Source: Alphaproteobacteria bacterium SO-S41
GTDB taxonomy: Bacteria; Pseudomonadota; Alphaproteobacteria; Micropepsales; Micropepsaceae
Assembly: GCA_019670725.1 (NCBI GenBank)
Contig: AP024629.1
Span: 3,906,001-3,970,000, forward strand
Reading direction: 5' to 3'
DNA length: 64,000 nt
Positions 7,899-18,315 of this stretch are shown in pieces. A program made the position numbers and the translations under genes. Below the pieces are notes generated by a model that did no database searches, was not told where the DNA came from, and worked only from the letters and a program-made list of their open reading frames with translations. Numbering within the stretch: the stretch's first letter is position 1; the number at the start of each line of letters is the position of its first letter.

Positions 7899-8416
7899 TG
7901 AGCGATAACACAAAGCCGCGTGGACCGTTCGCGGTCGAGAGCGTCGCCTGGGATCCGTGGTCGGAGGGCGTGCGCTATGGCGGCAAGGTGCGCGTGCTGT
8001 CGAACACGCGATCGCCGGGCAGCAGGCTGAAGATCGGCGTCGCCATCGAGGAGCTGCCGCCGGGCAAGCAGTCCTGCGTGTTCCACTATCACCTGCTCGA
8101 AGAGGAGCACATTCTCATCCTGTCCGGCAGCGCGACGCTGCGGCTGGGCGAGGAGCGCCATGCGGTGAAGGCGGGGGATTTCGTGAGCTTTCCGGCGGGC
8201 GATCCGAGCGGGCATTGCCTCATCAACGAGAGCGAGGCGCCCTGCACCTTCCTGATCATCGGCGACAACGATCCGAACGAGGTCTGCGTCTATCCCGACA
8301 GCAACAAGATCATGGTGCGGGCGATCGGGCGGATGGGCGCCGAGGACATTTTCGACGCCGCCGCGACCAAGGACTATTGGGACGGCGAGAAGGCCGACAT
8401 CCCCGCCGGCAGCTGA
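7898..8416 (+). CDS. Cupin-domain protein
   Basis: A 172-residue cytoplasmic protein built around one cupin fold. Metal-ligand motif 1 is seen in FHYHLLEEEHILILSGSATL (two His and a Glu) and motif 2 in GDFVSFPAGDPSGHCLIN. Such proteins are isomerases, dioxygenases or simple binding proteins and the sequence does not decide between these. The ATG overlaps the TGA of the Xre gene, so the two are translationally coupled; this makes it the third gene of the DUF2975 operon, which is unusual for that pair. A longer in-frame start would overlap the Xre gene entirely and is less likely. Confidence 0.85.
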   Translation: MSDNTKPRGPFAVESVAWDPWSEGVRYGGKVRVLSNTRSPGSRLKIGVAIEELPPGKQSCVFHYHLLEEEHILILSGSATLRLGEERHAVKAGDFVSFPAGDPSGHCLINESEAPCTFLIIGDNDPNEVCVYPDSNKIMVRAIGRMGAEDIFDAAATKDYWDGEKADIPAGS

Positions 8417-8418
8417 GT

Positions 8419-9063
8419 TCAGTGGAGCGCGATGAGGCCGCTGAGCAGCGCGGCGAGGAAGGTCGCGTGCGCCACGAAGATCAGCCGCGTGACATAGCGG
8501 AACGAAAGCTTGCGCGTCTTGTGGCGGAAGACGTGCTGCGCGAAGAGGCCGCCGGCGACACCGAACAGGGCATCGGCGAGATGCAGCGACAGCTCACGGA
8601 CGCGGCGGCGATGGCCGCGCGCATAGTCCTTGTCGAACGCGTAGAGCGTGCCTGAGACGAGGCCCATGGCGCAGTAGAGGCCGGGTACCCAGGCCGGGGC
8701 GCGGCCGATGCCATAGGCGATCAGCGCACCGCCGATCAGGACGACCGCCGCGAAGAGGCGCGAGAAATCGGGCACCAGCGGCGGGCGGGGCGGCTTCGGC
8801 ACGGCGACCGGCGCGGGTTTGGGGGGCGGCGGGGGCGGCGCACCGACGATCTCGATATCCGCGGCGGCGGTGCGGCCGTTACGCCCCTCGGCGATGGTGA
8901 AACTCAGTTTTTCGCCGACCGCCGGGCGCACATGCTTGTGGCGCAGGAACTTGATGTGGACGAAGACATGCTGCGGTGCGCCCGGCACTTCGGCAAAGCC
9001 GAAGCCGCGCTCGTCGTCCCAGGCAACGACGATGCCTTCCTGTCGATTGTTGTTCTCGCTCAC
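8419..9063 (-). CDS. Cold-shock domain/DUF1294 fusion protein
   Basis: A 214-residue protein with two parts. Residues 8-72 form a cold-shock domain (EGIVVAWDDERGFGFAEV, HVFVHIKFL, VGEKLSFTI), which binds single-stranded nucleic acid. A proline-rich linker (residues 75-95) joins it to a membrane region of about four helices with the DUF1294 signature (LYAFDKDYARGHRRRVRE and LLHLADALFGVAGGLFAQHVFRHKTRKLSF-like order). This fusion is known in proteobacteria but its role is not. The start chosen is a GTG with no good ribosome site, so the true start may lie slightly upstream. It converges with the cupin gene. Confidence 0.85.
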   Translation of the reverse strand: MSENNNRQEGIVVAWDDERGFGFAEVPGAPQHVFVHIKFLRHKHVRPAVGEKLSFTIAEGRNGRTAAADIEIVGAPPPPPPKPAPVAVPKPPRPPLVPDFSRLFAAVVLIGGALIAYGIGRAPAWVPGLYCAMGLVSGTLYAFDKDYARGHRRRVRELSLHLADALFGVAGGLFAQHVFRHKTRKLSFRYVTRLIFVAHATFLAALLSGLIALH

Positions 9064-9133
9064 GGGGAGGGTGGATAGTCCAGACCGGCGGTCCAGTCGA
9101 TGCGCAATGACGGGAGCGGGAAATCCGGCTCGG

Positions 9134-10765
<1,632 letters not shown>

Positions 10766-10923
10766 GACGCAAAATTCCCTGTCATCCAGCCTAGCGAACC
10801 TGCCCTAACGCATCGCGAAGAGGAACTAACAGGCGGGTAACCATAGGGGTGCTGGCGCGCCCGCCGCCCGGCGCGCTATGGTGCACCACCGTTATTGTCA
10901 AAAAAAGAGACGAGGACACGCCT

Positions 10924-12201
10924 ATGGACTTCGCCATTCCCGCTCATGTGAAGGAACTGATCGAACGGATCGACGCCTTCATCGAAGCCGAGATCAAACC
11001 CCTGCAGGCGCAGGACGACAACGAGCGCTTCTTCGACCACCGCCGCGAACATGCCCGCACCGACTGGGACAATGGCGGCATGCCCCGCCATGAGTGGGAA
11101 GACCTGCTGCGCGAAATGCGCCGCCGCGCCGACAAGGCGGGCTTCCTGCGCCTCGCACTGCCCAAGGAATATGGCGGGCAGGACATCGGCAACCTCGCCA
11201 TGGCGATCATCCGCGAGCACCTGGCATCGAAGGGGCTCGGCCTTTTCAACGATTTGCAGAACGAAAGCAGCGTCGTCGGCAATTTCCCGCAGATCCTGAT
11301 GTTCCGCGACTTCGGCCGTCCCGGCCAGCGCGAGGAGTGGATCGAGGGCTCGTTGAACGGAACCAAGCGCGCCGGCTTCGGCCTGACCGAGCCCAAACAC
11401 GGTTCGGACGCGACGTGGATGGAGACGCGGGCGGTGCGCGACGGCAATGGCTGGCGCATCAACGGCGAGAAGATGTGGAACACCGGCGCCCACACCATGA
11501 CGCACGACATGGTGTTCTGCCGCACCTCGGGCAAGGACGGCGATGCCAAGGGCATCTCGTGCATGCTGGTGCCGATGGATGCGCCCGGCGTGAAGGTCGA
11601 GTTCTACTACTGGACCTTCAACATGCCGACCGACCACGCGCATGTGACGTTCAAGGACGTGTGGGTGCCGGACGAGGCGCTGTTCGGACCGTTGGATGAC
11701 GGCCTGCGCCTCGCGCGCCATTTCGTGCATGAAAACCGCATCCGCCAGGCTGCCTCGTCGCTGGGCGCGGGCGTCTACTGCCTCAATGAATCCATCGATT
11801 GGGCGAATACCCGCAAACCGTTCGGCAAGAAGCTCTCGACCAACCAGGCGATCCAGTTCCCGACCGTGGAACTGATGACGCAGGCCGAGATGCTCCGCCT
11901 GCTGATCCAGAAGACCGCCTGGCAGATGGACCAGATGACCGGGCCGCAGATCCAGGAGCAGCTCTCCGACAAGGTCTCGATGTGCAACTATTGGGGCAAC
12001 CGCTTCTGCTGCGAGGCGGCGGACTGGGCGATGCAGGTGCATGGCGGCATGGGCTATTCGCGCCACAAGCCGTTCGAGCACATCTATCGCCACCACCGCC
12101 GTTACCGCATCACGGAAGGCGCCGAGCAGATCCAGATCCGCAATGTCGCCGGCCACATGTTCGGCTTCCTGGGCTCGAACACCAAGAAGGGCGATCACTA
12201 A
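10924..12201 (+). CDS. Acyl-CoA dehydrogenase
   Basis: A 425-residue flavoprotein of the acyl-CoA dehydrogenase family, which introduces a 2,3-double bond into an acyl-CoA and passes electrons to ETF. The N-terminal helical domain has FLRLALPKEYGGQDIG; the middle domain has FGLTEPKHGSDAT and WRINGEKMWNTGA; the C-terminal domain has WANTRKPFGKKLSTNQAIQF and the flavin-binding QVHGGMGYSRHKPFEHIYRHHRRYRITEGAEQIQ in order. It resembles the FadE subgroup often annotated in hydrocarbon and steroid degraders. The ATG at 10924 is chosen because GAGG precedes it. A strong terminator follows, so it appears to be monocistronic. Confidence 0.93.
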   Translation: MDFAIPAHVKELIERIDAFIEAEIKPLQAQDDNERFFDHRREHARTDWDNGGMPRHEWEDLLREMRRRADKAGFLRLALPKEYGGQDIGNLAMAIIREHLASKGLGLFNDLQNESSVVGNFPQILMFRDFGRPGQREEWIEGSLNGTKRAGFGLTEPKHGSDATWMETRAVRDGNGWRINGEKMWNTGAHTMTHDMVFCRTSGKDGDAKGISCMLVPMDAPGVKVEFYYWTFNMPTDHAHVTFKDVWVPDEALFGPLDDGLRLARHFVHENRIRQAASSLGAGVYCLNESIDWANTRKPFGKKLSTNQAIQFPTVELMTQAEMLRLLIQKTAWQMDQMTGPQIQEQLSDKVSMCNYWGNRFCCEAADWAMQVHGGMGYSRHKPFEHIYRHHRRYRITEGAEQIQIRNVAGHMFGFLGSNTKKGDH

Positions 12202-12215
12202 AACTGCGCGTGACC

Positions 12216-12253
12216 AAGAAAAGCCCGGCCGCGGACGCGGCCGGGCTTTTCTT
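12216..12253 (+). terminator. Rho-independent terminator after the acyl-CoA dehydrogenase
   Basis: A perfect 17-bp stem (12216-12232 with 12237-12253) closed by the 4-base loop GGAC. The right arm ends GGGCTTTTCTT, giving a U-rich tail, and the left arm begins AAGAAAAGCCC, so the element could work in both directions. It starts 15 bases after the stop codon. Confidence 0.92.
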
Positions 12254-12332
12254 ATGGTTTACCCTCTCGCGGGTCAGAAGCTGCGCCATTGCGGCGCGTG
12301 CGCTATAATCAGGTCCTGTTTCGGGGATCCGC

Positions 12333-12833
12333 ATGACACCGCAAATGGCGCCTTACCTGGTCGCGCCGCTTATCGTGCTGATCATGATCTTCCGGCTGCG
12401 CCGCGTGAACGCGACGCGCGCGCTGCGGCTGGAGTGGCTGTGGGTGATGCCCGTCATCATGATCGCCATGGCGGGCTTCCTGTTGGCGCAGCTGCCGCCG
12501 CACGGTTCGGAATGGGCGTGGCTGGGACTGGCAGCCATTATCGGCGGCGCGGTCGGCTGGTATCGCGGCAAGATGATGCGGATCACCCTCGATCCCGAGA
12601 CCCATGCGCTGAGCCAGCAGGTGTCGCCCGCGGCGATGATCTTCATCGTGGTGCTGATCGCGGTCCGCTACGGCGCGCGGGCGCTGATGAACGAGCAGGC
12701 GGACGCGTGGCATATCAGCCCGCTCTTCATCACCGATATCTTCCTCGTCTTCGTCGTCGGCATGCTGGCGATGACGCGCGTCGAGATGGCGCTGCGGGCG
12801 CGCCGCATGCTCGCCGAGGCCCGGGCGCGCTGA
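12333..12833 (+). CDS. CcdC-like (DUF1453) membrane protein
   Basis: A 166-residue membrane protein with about five hydrophobic segments (YLVAPLIVLIMIF, WLWVMPVIMIAMAGFLLA, WLGLAAIIGGAVGWYRG, AAMIFIVVLIAVRYGARAL, PLFITDIFLVFVVGMLAMTR). The GWYRGKMMRITLDPETHALSQQ-like order, a glycine/arginine turn followed by a short hydrophilic strand pair, matches CcdC/DUF1453 proteins. The function of this family is poorly known, and a cytochrome c link should not be assumed. A perfect TATAAT (12304-12309) lies 24 bases before the ATG and could be its -10 box. Confidence 0.7.
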   Translation: MTPQMAPYLVAPLIVLIMIFRLRRVNATRALRLEWLWVMPVIMIAMAGFLLAQLPPHGSEWAWLGLAAIIGGAVGWYRGKMMRITLDPETHALSQQVSPAAMIFIVVLIAVRYGARALMNEQADAWHISPLFITDIFLVFVVGMLAMTRVEMALRARRMLAEARAR

Positions 12834-13241
12834 TCAGCCGGCGGTGACGACGACGGACGCGGCGGAGCGTTTCGCCGGGCCGTGATGGACGAATTCGATA
12901 TTGTTGCCGTCGGGGTCGAGCACGAAGGCGGCGTAGTAGCCGGGATGATAGTCGCGCTCGCCCGGCTGGCCGTTATCCTGCCCGCCCGCACCCAAGGCGA
13001 TCTGATAGAGCCGCACGACGGTCGCGCGATCCGCCGCCTGAAACGCGAGATGGATGCTGCTCATCTTGTCGCCGGCATCGAGCCAGAATTCGTCGGACGA
13101 GATGTGGTCGTCGGTTTCCGACACCTGCGTACCCAGCGCCTCGAAGACGGCGCGATAGAATTTTTTCGCGCGTGCGAGATGACGCGAACGCAAATGGACA
13201 TGATCGATCAGCCGACCGAGATGGTGCTCCTGCAGGGTCAT
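12834..13241 (-). CDS. VOC (glyoxalase/bleomycin resistance) family protein
   Basis: A 135-residue protein with a single glyoxalase-like fold: LIDHVHLRSRHLARAKKFYRAVFEALG at the start, a central SSIHLAFQAADRATV strand, and YHPGYYAAFVLDPDGNNIEFVHH at the end. Metal ligands may be the His of DHVHL, the His of IHLAF and the Glu of NIEFV. The family includes lyases, dioxygenases and binding proteins, and the substrate is unknown. GAGGCACC precedes the ATG. Its stop abuts the stop of the convergent CcdC-like gene. Confidence 0.87.
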   Translation of the reverse strand: MTLQEHHLGRLIDHVHLRSRHLARAKKFYRAVFEALGTQVSETDDHISSDEFWLDAGDKMSSIHLAFQAADRATVVRLYQIALGAGGQDNGQPGERDYHPGYYAAFVLDPDGNNIEFVHHGPAKRSAASVVVTAG

Positions 13242-13320
13242 GGTGCCTCGCCATCTGCCGCGCTAGTTGCGACAGATTTTCAACGCCTGAAGCGCGAGTC
13301 CGATCCCATATACGGGGATT

Positions 13321-14643
13321 TCAGCTTGCCATTTCCTCGCGGATCGTGCGGCGGGCAAGCCAGAACAGCCAGGCAGCGACGAAACCCATCAGGCTGAACA
13401 GGATGAGCGACCAGCGTAGGCCATCGCCCGGTCCGAGCCCGCCCGCCTTGGCGAGGACGTCGCTGAGAATGCCGACGCCGAGCGGGCCAAGGCCGAGGCC
13501 GATCAGGTTCACGATGAAGAGCAGTACGGCCGAGGCGGTGGCGCGGGTCTGGGGACGGACGAGGCCTTGCACCGTGCCGTAGACCGGCCCGTACCAGAGC
13601 GAGGCGAGCAAGGTGGGGATGGTCAGGATGACGATGGCCGACAGCGCGGACGGCACGAGAAGGCCGATGATATAGACAGGAATGGCGATGAGGCCCGCGA
13701 GCGCCGGGATCGCCATGATGGTCCGCTTGTCGCGCGTGCCGTAGTGATCGGCGAGCACGCCGCCGATCCAGGTGCCGAGCATGCCGGCGATGCCGCCGAG
13801 CACACCGAGTGCGACGCCAAGGAAAGCGATGGGTTCGAGCCCGACGCTGTGCGAGAGCGCGGTCAGTTCGACGAGATGGTTGCGGAGATAGAACGAGCCG
13901 CTGAAGGCCGCCGAGCCGTAGCCGTTGAAGGCGACGATCGCCGCGGCGAAGGCGAGGAGCCAGAAAGTGCGCTTGCCGCGCAGTTCGCGCAGCGCATCGA
14001 CGAAGGTCGGGCCGGCGACGGTGAGCGGCGGCGCCAGGCGGCGGGGTTCGCGCAGCGTGGTAATCGCGACGATCGCGATGACGATGCCCGGCGCGCCGGC
14101 GAGGAGGAAGGCGGTGCGCCAACCCCAGATGCCCGCGACGAGACCGCCGAGCACGAGGCCGAGCAGGCTGCCGAGCGGCGTGCCCAGATGATAGAAGGCG
14201 ATCGCCGAGGCGCGCTTTTCCGGCGGCACGTAATCGGAGATCAGCGAGTGCGACGGCGGCGTGCAGCCGGCCTCGCCCACCCCGACGCCGACGCGGGCGA
14301 TCAGCAATTGCGTGAAGTTCTGCGCATAGCCGCAGGCGATGGTGAAGAGGCTCCACACCGCCGTGGCGCCGCCGATGATGTAGGGCCGGTTGGCGCGCTC
14401 GGCAAAGCGGGCGATGGGAATGCCCATGAAGGTATAGAGCAGCGCGAAGGCGAAGCCCGTCATCATGCCGAGCTGCCAGTCGAGCAGGCCGAGATCGTTG
14501 CGGATCGGCTCCGCGAGGATGGTGACGATCTGGCGGTCGAGAAAGTTCAGCGAATAGATCGCGAGCAGCACGCAGAGTGCATAGCGGCGATAACCGCCAT
14601 GCAGCGGGGCATGCCGGGGCGCAGCGGCGGCGAAGTCGGTCAT
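13321..14643 (-). CDS. Spinster-like MFS transporter (first of a pair)
   Basis: A 440-residue major-facilitator protein with 12 predicted helices. Family marks are SLNFLDRQIVTILAEPIRND at helix 1, FAERANRPYIIGGATAVWS between helices 2 and 3, GVGVGEAGCTPPSHSLISDY at helix 4 and PEKRASAIAFYHLGTPLGSLLG at helix 5. These are typical of the proteobacterial Spinster-type group, often linked to aromatic or lipid-like substrates. It is about as long as, and clearly homologous to, the next gene upstream, including the same C-terminal ending LFWLARRTIREEM. A 79-base T-rich gap separates the two. Confidence 0.93.
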   Translation of the reverse strand: MTDFAAAAPRHAPLHGGYRRYALCVLLAIYSLNFLDRQIVTILAEPIRNDLGLLDWQLGMMTGFAFALLYTFMGIPIARFAERANRPYIIGGATAVWSLFTIACGYAQNFTQLLIARVGVGVGEAGCTPPSHSLISDYVPPEKRASAIAFYHLGTPLGSLLGLVLGGLVAGIWGWRTAFLLAGAPGIVIAIVAITTLREPRRLAPPLTVAGPTFVDALRELRGKRTFWLLAFAAAIVAFNGYGSAAFSGSFYLRNHLVELTALSHSVGLEPIAFLGVALGVLGGIAGMLGTWIGGVLADHYGTRDKRTIMAIPALAGLIAIPVYIIGLLVPSALSAIVILTIPTLLASLWYGPVYGTVQGLVRPQTRATASAVLLFIVNLIGLGLGPLGVGILSDVLAKAGGLGPGDGLRWSLILFSLMGFVAAWLFWLARRTIREEMAS

Positions 14644-14722
14644 GCGGTCGGCGTTTCCCGTTTTTTGTTTTTATTCTGAGTAATTGCGGTGAACGGTCTG
14701 CCGGTCGCGTCACCTTGTCAAT

Positions 14723-16072
14723 CTAGCTGACCATTTCCTCGCGGATCGTGCGGCGGGCGAGCCAGAAGAGGATGAAGGCACCGATGCCCGCGAGAGAGGA
14801 GATGATGAGCGCCCAGCGGAGGCCGTCGGCCACGCCATAGGCCATCTCCTTGGCGAGGAAGTCGCTGAGCGCGCCGACGGCGAGGGGGCCAAGGCCGAGG
14901 CCGATAAGATTGATGACGAAGAGCAGGATCGCCGAGGTCACGGCGCGCATATGCGGCGGCGCGATGGACTGCGCCGTCGCATAGACGGGGCCGTACCAGA
15001 GCGTGCCGAGAATGGCGGTGACGCCGAAGATCGGGATCGCGATCAGCGCGGAATGGGCGAGCATGCCGGCGATGAAAAGCGGGATTACCGCAATCGAGGC
15101 GATGGCGGGCACGCCGGCCCAGGCGCGGTAATCGGTCTTGCCGTAGCGATCGGCGATGACGCCGCCCAGCAACGTGCCGACGACGCCACCAAGACCAGCA
15201 ATGAGGCCGATGAAGACCGAGAGGAAGCCGAGCGGCTTCATGTGAAAGTAAGACGCCATCGCGGTGATTTCCTCGATATGCGTGCGGAGGAAAAACGATG
15301 CGGTGAAGGGCGCGTGGCCGTAGCCGATGAAGGCCTTGATTGAGGCGGCGAAGGCGATAAGCCAGAAGGTTCGCTTTGTGAAGAGCACCTTCAGGACTTC
15401 GGGAATCGTTGCCGTCTTGGTCGCGGCGTTCTTGACGCCGGCGACGAGCTGGCGGGCGCGCGGTTCGGCAAGGGTCAGCGCCACGACAATCGCGAGGATG
15501 ACGCCGGGCAGGCCGCAGACGAGGAAGGCCATGCGCCAGCCGAACGCGTCGGCGAAAACGCCGCCGGCGATCGTGCCCAGCACCGCGCCGATCGGCGTGC
15601 CCATGGAATAGAAGGCAAGCGCCGAGGCGCGCTTTTCCTTGGGGTTGAGATCGGCAATGAGGGCGTGGGCGGGCGGCGTGCAGCCGGCTTCGCCGATGCC
15701 GACGCCGATCCGCGCGGCTGCAAGCTGCCAGAAATTCTGCGCGAAGCCTGACAGCGCGGTAAAGCCGCTCCACACGAGCAGCGCGGCGGCGATGATGCGC
15801 GGCCGATGCGAGCGGTCGGCCAGCCGCGCGATGGGCAGGCCGAGCACAGTGTAGAACAGCGCGAAATAGAGCCCGGTCATCGCGCCGACGGCGGAATCGC
15901 TGAGCCCCAATTCATTCTTGATGGGCTCGGCCAGGATGTTGATGACCTGGCGATCGACGAAGTTGAGAACGTAGACAATCAGCAAAAGCCACATCGCATA
16001 GCTGCGCTGGAAATCGGAAACCTTGTGAAGCGCCGGCGTATCGGTGCGCGCACCGAGTGTGCTGTCGGTCAA
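14723..16072 (-). CDS. Spinster-like MFS transporter (second of a pair)
   Basis: A 449-residue paralogue of the preceding transporter, with VLNFVDRQVINILAEPIKNE, ARIGVGIGEAGCTPPAHAL and PKEKRASALAFYSMGTPIGA in the same places and the same C-terminal REEM-S ending. I start it at a TTG at 16072 because AGGGAG lies six bases upstream; an ATG further out at 16207 would overlap the divergent monooxygenase gene and its promoter. An 18-bp palindrome lies between this gene and the monooxygenase and may control both. Substrate unknown; co-regulation with an FAD monooxygenase suggests an aromatic or terpenoid compound. Confidence 0.92.
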   Translation of the reverse strand: MTDSTLGARTDTPALHKVSDFQRSYAMWLLLIVYVLNFVDRQVINILAEPIKNELGLSDSAVGAMTGLYFALFYTVLGLPIARLADRSHRPRIIAAALLVWSGFTALSGFAQNFWQLAAARIGVGIGEAGCTPPAHALIADLNPKEKRASALAFYSMGTPIGAVLGTIAGGVFADAFGWRMAFLVCGLPGVILAIVVALTLAEPRARQLVAGVKNAATKTATIPEVLKVLFTKRTFWLIAFAASIKAFIGYGHAPFTASFFLRTHIEEITAMASYFHMKPLGFLSVFIGLIAGLGGVVGTLLGGVIADRYGKTDYRAWAGVPAIASIAVIPLFIAGMLAHSALIAIPIFGVTAILGTLWYGPVYATAQSIAPPHMRAVTSAILLFVINLIGLGLGPLAVGALSDFLAKEMAYGVADGLRWALIISSLAGIGAFILFWLARRTIREEMVS

Positions 16073-16110
16073 AGCGTTCTCCCTGGTGGCGTCTGGCGCG
16101 CCTGATGAAA

Positions 16111-16128
16111 GTGTCGGTTGTCCGACAC
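16111..16128. promoter_or_regulatory. 18-bp palindromic operator candidate between divergent genes
   Basis: GTGTCGG-TTGT-CCGACAC has perfect 7-bp arms around a 4-base centre. It lies 38 bases upstream of the MFS start and 59 bases upstream of the monooxygenase start, in a 115-base divergent promoter region. Its size and symmetry suit a TetR- or MarR-type repressor dimer; no such gene is adjacent. Confidence 0.55.
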
Positions 16129-16187
16129 GATGTCGCAAGCATCGATGTGCGATTGCGCGGGCCGCCGAACCGGGGCAGACCCGCTTC

Positions 16188-17408
16188 ATGCAGCGCGTGT
16201 TCGACATCGTTATCGTCGGGGCCGGAATTGCCGGACTTGCGGCGGCGACGCTGCTCGCGCGCGCCGGTCATCACGTCACCGTGTATGAGCGCTATGAGCG
16301 CTCGAAGCCGATCGGTTCGGGCTTGATGATCCAGCCGGTGGGGCTGGCGGCGCTGGGCCGGATGGGCCTGCGCGAACGAATCGAGACGCTCGGCGCGCGA
16401 ATCGGCGGGATTCATGGCGTGACCGATCGCGGGGTGACCGTCTTCGATCTCGCTTATGGCGAACTCGATCCTTCGTTCTACGCGGTGGCCGTGCATCGCG
16501 CCGCGCTGCAGGGCACGCTGTGGGACGCCTTCGCCGCGAGCGGCGCTGACTTCGTGCCGGCCTGCGAGATCGCCGCGATCAAGGAAGACGGTGGGCGGGC
16601 GGCATTGATCGGCGCCGATGGCGCGGTCATCGCCCACGCCGATCTCGCCCTGGATGCGAGCGGGAGCCGTTCGACGCTGCGCGCTGCGGTAACCGACCGG
16701 ATGCCGCGCGATTTCGCCTACGGCGCAGTGTGGGCGACCATTCCCGATCCCGGCATCGCCGCCGGCAAGCTCGCGCAGCGCTATATCGCGGCGCATACGA
16801 TGATGGGGGTGCTGCCGGTCGGACGGATCGCCGAAGGCGGCGCGCGTTTCGCGGCGCTGTTCTGGAGCCTGAGGCCCGAGAAGTACGAGGCTTGGCATGC
16901 GGGGTTTGAGGCATGGCGCGCGGAGGCCATGCGGCTGTGGCCTGAGCTGCAGCCGGCGCTGGCGGCGCTTTCAGGTCCCGATGAATTCACGCTCGCCCGC
17001 TACGGGCACATGACCGTGAAGCGGCCGTTTCGCGGGCCGCTCGCGCTGATCGGCGATTCCGCGCATTGCACCTCGCCGCAATTGGGACAGGGCGCCAATC
17101 ACGGCCTGCTGGACGCGGTGGTGCTGGCCGATGCGCTGGCGGCGACGGGCGACGTCGGCAAAGCGCTGGCGCTCTATGCGACCGAGCGGCGGCGGCAGAC
17201 GCGGTTCTATCAGTTCGCGAGCGCCGCGCTGACGCCGATGTTCCAGGCGGACTCGCGGACGCTGCCCTGGCTGCGCGACCTCACCTTCAACCGCATGAAG
17301 GCCGTGCCGTATCTGAAGCGCGAGATGGTGCGGACGCTCGCGGGGCTGAAGACCGGGCTCTTCTCCTCGGCGAGCCCGGACCAGATCGCGGGCCTCAGGC
17401 GGCGCTGA
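16188..17408 (+). CDS. FAD-dependent monooxygenase (aromatic hydroxylase type)
   Basis: A 406-residue class A flavoprotein monooxygenase. The dinucleotide-binding motif is IVIVGAGIAGLAAATLLARAG (residues 6-26), the DG-type motif appears as LALDASGSRSTLR and the second FAD motif as LALIGDSAHCTSPQLGQGANHG. Such enzymes use NAD(P)H and O2 to hydroxylate small aromatic substrates, close to the UbiH/PHBH and 3-hydroxybenzoate 6-hydroxylase groups. It is divergent from an MFS transporter and shares a palindrome with it, which suggests uptake and oxidation of the same compound. It converges with mmsB without a gap. Confidence 0.9.
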   Translation: MQRVFDIVIVGAGIAGLAAATLLARAGHHVTVYERYERSKPIGSGLMIQPVGLAALGRMGLRERIETLGARIGGIHGVTDRGVTVFDLAYGELDPSFYAVAVHRAALQGTLWDAFAASGADFVPACEIAAIKEDGGRAALIGADGAVIAHADLALDASGSRSTLRAAVTDRMPRDFAYGAVWATIPDPGIAAGKLAQRYIAAHTMMGVLPVGRIAEGGARFAALFWSLRPEKYEAWHAGFEAWRAEAMRLWPELQPALAALSGPDEFTLARYGHMTVKRPFRGPLALIGDSAHCTSPQLGQGANHGLLDAVVLADALAATGDVGKALALYATERRRQTRFYQFASAALTPMFQADSRTLPWLRDLTFNRMKAVPYLKREMVRTLAGLKTGLFSSASPDQIAGLRRR

Positions 17409-18296
17409 TTATTTCCAGCTGCCGTCCAGCAGCTTGATGATGGCGCTGAAATCCTTGCCCGCGCCGCCAAGGCCCGCGAAGACCTGATAGAGGCTCTCGG
17501 CCTGGGCGCCCATGGGAACGCTGGCTTCGACGCCCTGCGCGGCTTCGAGCGCGAGCTTCAAATCCTTCAGCATCAGCGCGGCGGCGAAGCCGCCTTCATA
17601 ATCGCGGTTCGACGGCGCCGACGGCACGGGGCCTGGGACGGGGCAGTAGGAGGTCATCGACCAGGACTGGCCGGAGGCCTTGGACGAGATGTCGAAGAAG
17701 GTCTGGGGATCGAGGCCGAGCTTCTGCGCGAGGATGAAGGCCTCGCAGGTGCCGATCATGGAAATGCCGAGCAGCATGTTGTTGCAGACCTTGGCGGCCT
17801 GCCCTGCCCCGCTGTCGCCGGCGCGGATGACGTTCTTGCCCATCTGCTTGAGGTAGGGCTCGGCGCGCGCGAAGTGATCGGCGGTGCCGCCGACCATAAA
17901 GGTGAGCGTGCCGCCATTCGCCGCCGCGATGCCGCCGGAGACCGGCGCGTCGAGCATGGCGAGACCCTTGGCCGCCGCAGCCGCTCCGACGGACTTCGCG
18001 GTTGCGACGTCGATGGTCGAGCAATCAATGAGGATGGCGTTCTGGTCCGCGGCGGCGAAGATTTCGCCTTCATAGACCGCGCGGACATGCTTGCCGGCGG
18101 GCAGCATGGTGATGACGGCCTCGGCGCCCTTCACCGCATCGGCAGCGGAGGCGGCTTTCGCCGCGCCGTTCTTCTGCGCGGTGTCCAGCGCGGCGGCGGA
18201 GAGATCGAAGGCGCGCACTTCGCGGCCCGCCTTGGCGAGATTCGCGGCCATGCCAGAACCCATATTGCCGAGACCGATGAAAGCGACGTGGGGCAT
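17409..18296 (-). CDS. mmsB: 3-hydroxyisobutyrate dehydrogenase
   Basis: A 295-residue NAD-dependent dehydrogenase that oxidises 3-hydroxyisobutyrate to methylmalonate semialdehyde in valine degradation. It has the family signature FIGLGNMGSGMAANLAKAG at the N-terminus, the substrate motif DAPVSGGIAAANGGTLTFMVGG, and the catalytic lysine in GAGQAAKVCNNMLL, followed by the glycine-rich YEGGFAAALMLKDLKLA. GAGGGAATAAACCA precedes the ATG. mmsA lies upstream on the same strand after a 179-base repeat-containing gap, so the product of this enzyme is the substrate of its neighbour. Confidence 0.95.
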   Translation of the reverse strand: MPHVAFIGLGNMGSGMAANLAKAGREVRAFDLSAAALDTAQKNGAAKAASAADAVKGAEAVITMLPAGKHVRAVYEGEIFAAADQNAILIDCSTIDVATAKSVGAAAAAKGLAMLDAPVSGGIAAANGGTLTFMVGGTADHFARAEPYLKQMGKNVIRAGDSGAGQAAKVCNNMLLGISMIGTCEAFILAQKLGLDPQTFFDISSKASGQSWSMTSYCPVPGPVPSAPSNRDYEGGFAAALMLKDLKLALEAAQGVEASVPMGAQAESLYQVFAGLGGAGKDFSAIIKLLDGSWK

Positions 18297-18315
18297 TGGT
18301 TTATTCCCTCTTCAT

